Shown: positions 36,058 to 37,414 of the stretch, piece after piece | Layout: the number at the start of each line of letters is the position of its first letter | Numbering within the stretch: the stretch's first letter is position 1 | Source of the DNA: Pseudomonas sp. PB106 | Lineage (GTDB): Bacteria; Pseudomonadota; Gammaproteobacteria; Pseudomonadales; Pseudomonadaceae | Direction of reading: 5' to 3' | DNA length: 37,414 bases | Assembly: GCF_009764645.1 (NCBI RefSeq) | Contig: NZ_RWIM01000031.1 | Span: 1-37,414, forward strand | Position numbers and translations under genes: made by a program | Notes under the pieces: model-generated | The model's input: only the letters and a program-made list of their open reading frames with translations | The model's database searches: none | What the model was told of the DNA's origin: nothing

Positions 36058-37281
36058 ATGGAAATGCGCGCAGATCTGCTGATTGTCGGAGCCGGAATGG
36101 TCGGCAGCGCTTTGGCGTTGGCGTTGCAGGACAGCGGGCTGGAAGTCCTGCTGCTCGATGGCAGCCCGCTGAGCGTCAAACCCTTCGACGCCGAGGCCGC
36201 GTTTGAACCGCGAGTGAGCGCCCTGTCAGCGGCGAGCCAGCGCATTCTCGAACGCCTCGGCGTGTGGGACGGCATCGCCAAACGCCGCAGCAGCCCGTAC
36301 ACCGACATGCACGTCTGGGACGGCAGCGGCACCGGGCAGATTCATTTCTCGGCGAGCAGCGTGCACGCCGAAGTGCTCGGCCATATCGTTGAAAATCGCG
36401 TGGTGCAGGATGCCTTGCTCGATCGTTTGCACGATTGCGATCTGGGCATGCTCGCCAATGCGCGGCTGGAACAGATGCGCCGTTCGGGCGATGACTGGCT
36501 GCTGACGCTGGCCGATGGTCGTCAGCTGCGCGCTCCGCTGGTGATTGCCGCTGACGGCGCCAACTCGGCCGTGCGCCGTCTCACCGGCATGGCCACGCGC
36601 GAATGGAATTACATGCACCACGCCATCGTCACCAGCGTGCGCAGCAGCAAACCGCACCAGATGACCGCGTGGCAGCGCTTTACCGATCACGGACCGTTGG
36701 CCTTTCTGCCGCTGGAGCGTGACGGGCAGCAGGATTGGTGTTCGATCGTCTGGTCGACCACGCCGAGCGAAGCCGAGCGCTTGATGGCGCTGGATGAAGC
36801 GGATTTCTGCCGTGAGCTGGAGCGTGCTTTCGAGGGGCGTCTCGGCGAGGTGATCAGCGCTGACCCGCGATTGTGTGTGCCGCTGCGCCAGCGTCATGCC
36901 AAGCGTTATGTCGCCGAAGGACTCGCGTTGATCGGCGATGCGGCGCACACCATTCACCCGTTGGCGGGGCAGGGTGTGAACCTCGGTTTCCTTGATGCGG
37001 CGGTGCTGGCGGAAGTGCTGTTGCAGGCGACGGAACGCGGTGAGCGTCTGGCGGATGTGAAGGTGTTGAGCCGCTACGAGCGTCGGCGCATGCCGCACAA
37101 CCTCGCACTGATGGCGGCGATGGAAGGGTTTGAGCGGTTGTTCCAGGCGGATCCGTTGCCGGTGCGCTGGTTGCGTAATGCCGGGTTGAAGCTGGTGGAG
37201 CAGATGCCGGAGGCGAAAGCGCTGTTTGTGCGGGAGGCGCTGGGGTTGACCGGGGATCTTCCGGCCCTGGCCAAGCCTTGA
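36058..37281 (+). CDS. ubiI: UbiI/VisC-type FAD monooxygenase of ubiquinone biosynthesis
   Basis: A 407-residue FAD hydroxylase, paralogous to the UbiH protein two genes upstream. Nucleotide motif VGAGMVGSALALAL (10-23), ADGANSAVRRL, and GDAAHTIHPLAGQGVNLGFLDA. This GD form is typical of UbiI/VisC or UbiF-like members. It therefore probably hydroxylates a different ring carbon than UbiH. UbiF/Coq7-type or broader regiospecificity cannot be excluded from sequence. A second in-frame ATG is at 36064. Last gene of the operon; REP elements follow. Confidence 0.9.
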   Translation: MEMRADLLIVGAGMVGSALALALQDSGLEVLLLDGSPLSVKPFDAEAAFEPRVSALSAASQRILERLGVWDGIAKRRSSPYTDMHVWDGSGTGQIHFSASSVHAEVLGHIVENRVVQDALLDRLHDCDLGMLANARLEQMRRSGDDWLLTLADGRQLRAPLVIAADGANSAVRRLTGMATREWNYMHHAIVTSVRSSKPHQMTAWQRFTDHGPLAFLPLERDGQQDWCSIVWSTTPSEAERLMALDEADFCRELERAFEGRLGEVISADPRLCVPLRQRHAKRYVAEGLALIGDAAHTIHPLAGQGVNLGFLDAAVLAEVLLQATERGERLADVKVLSRYERRRMPHNLALMAAMEGFERLFQADPLPVRWLRNAGLKLVEQMPEAKALFVREALGLTGDLPALAKP

Positions 37282-37303
37282 TCTTTTCGTTGCTGCTGAT
37301 GGC

Positions 37304-37331
37304 CTCATCGCGAGCAGGCTCACTCCTACAG
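37304..37331. repeat. REP-type unit, second subtype
   Basis: ATCGCGAGCAGGCTCACTCCTACAG resembles the REP tail of a subtype with GCGAGCAGGC instead of CTGCCG. It stands alone before the main REP pair. Confidence 0.6.
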
Positions 37332-37346
37332 TTGGAATGCGTTCCC

Positions 37347-37414
37347 CTGTAGGAGCTGCCGCAGGCTGCGATCTTTTGATCTTAAAAAACAACATCAAAA
37401 GATCGCAGCCTTCG
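37347..37414. repeat. REP inverted pair cut by the right window edge
   Basis: Left arm 37347-37380 (CTGTAGGAGCTGCCGCAGGC then TGCGATCTTTTGAT) and the start of its complement at 37394-37414 (ATCAAAAGATCGCAGCC). Same type as 13021-13106. The right arm continues beyond the window. Confidence 0.85.

Overview
The window looks like a chromosomal segment of a Pseudomonas of the P. fluorescens group. It is GC-rich and carries REP-type palindromes typical of that group. From memory, the gene order hemB-ppk-ppx ... trxA-rho-acyltransferase-ubiD-reductase-glpT-...-ygfA-6S RNA-zapA-ygfB-pepP-ubiH-DUF4442-ubiI follows the Pseudomonas core chromosome (compare the PA5221-PA5243 stretch of P. aeruginosa). 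No prophage, insertion sequence, integrase, CRISPR array, tRNA or rRNA is visible. Most of it is conserved housekeeping DNA with a few variable inserts.

Left part (1-9500): a LysE/RhtB exporter converges on a four-gene envelope operon read leftwards (a COG3014-type lipoprotein, YcfL-like and LpoB-like lipoproteins, and a secreted CsgG-fold protein). Diverging from it is a cytochrome c/FTR1 fusion iron permease. Then come a YaiI-type DUF188 protein, an ElbB-type DJ-1 protein, a membrane sterol-desaturase/AGMO-like hydroxylase and a DedA protein.

Middle (9500-20700): hemB and ppk are read together behind what looks like a PhoB-activated promoter. ppx faces ppk across a REP pair. Between ppx and trxA sits an amino-acid-type ABC importer (ATPase, two permeases, binding protein) with a divergent FadR-type regulator and a FadR-like dyad between them. 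This block seems to be an insertion relative to the ppx-trxA adjacency of other pseudomonads. trxA and rho follow, each with its own terminator.

Right part (20700-37414): an OafA/YrhL-type acyltransferase with an SGNH domain; ubiD overlapping a ferredoxin-flavin reductase; chaC overlapping tail-to-tail with glpT, which has two GlpR-like operators upstream; a periplasmic histidine phosphatase; a quinone oxidoreductase; a secreted FliL-like protein; an EVE protein; and a 51-residue single-pass peptide. Next are 5-formyl-THF cyclo-ligase, 6S RNA and the zapA/ZapB-like pair on the minus strand. Divergent from these is ygfB-pepP-ubiH-DUF4442-ubiI, a tightly packed ubiquinone hydroxylase operon.

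Functional themes are phosphate and polyphosphate (Pho-box promoter, ppk, ppx), ubiquinone (ubiD, a possible flavin reductase, ubiH, ubiI), envelope lipoproteins, and transport. I did not find a clearly new defence or mobile system. The most interesting signals are regulatory: the Pho box, the FadR-like, GlpR-like and TetR-like dyads, and the rho leader. The lipoprotein operon is also of interest.
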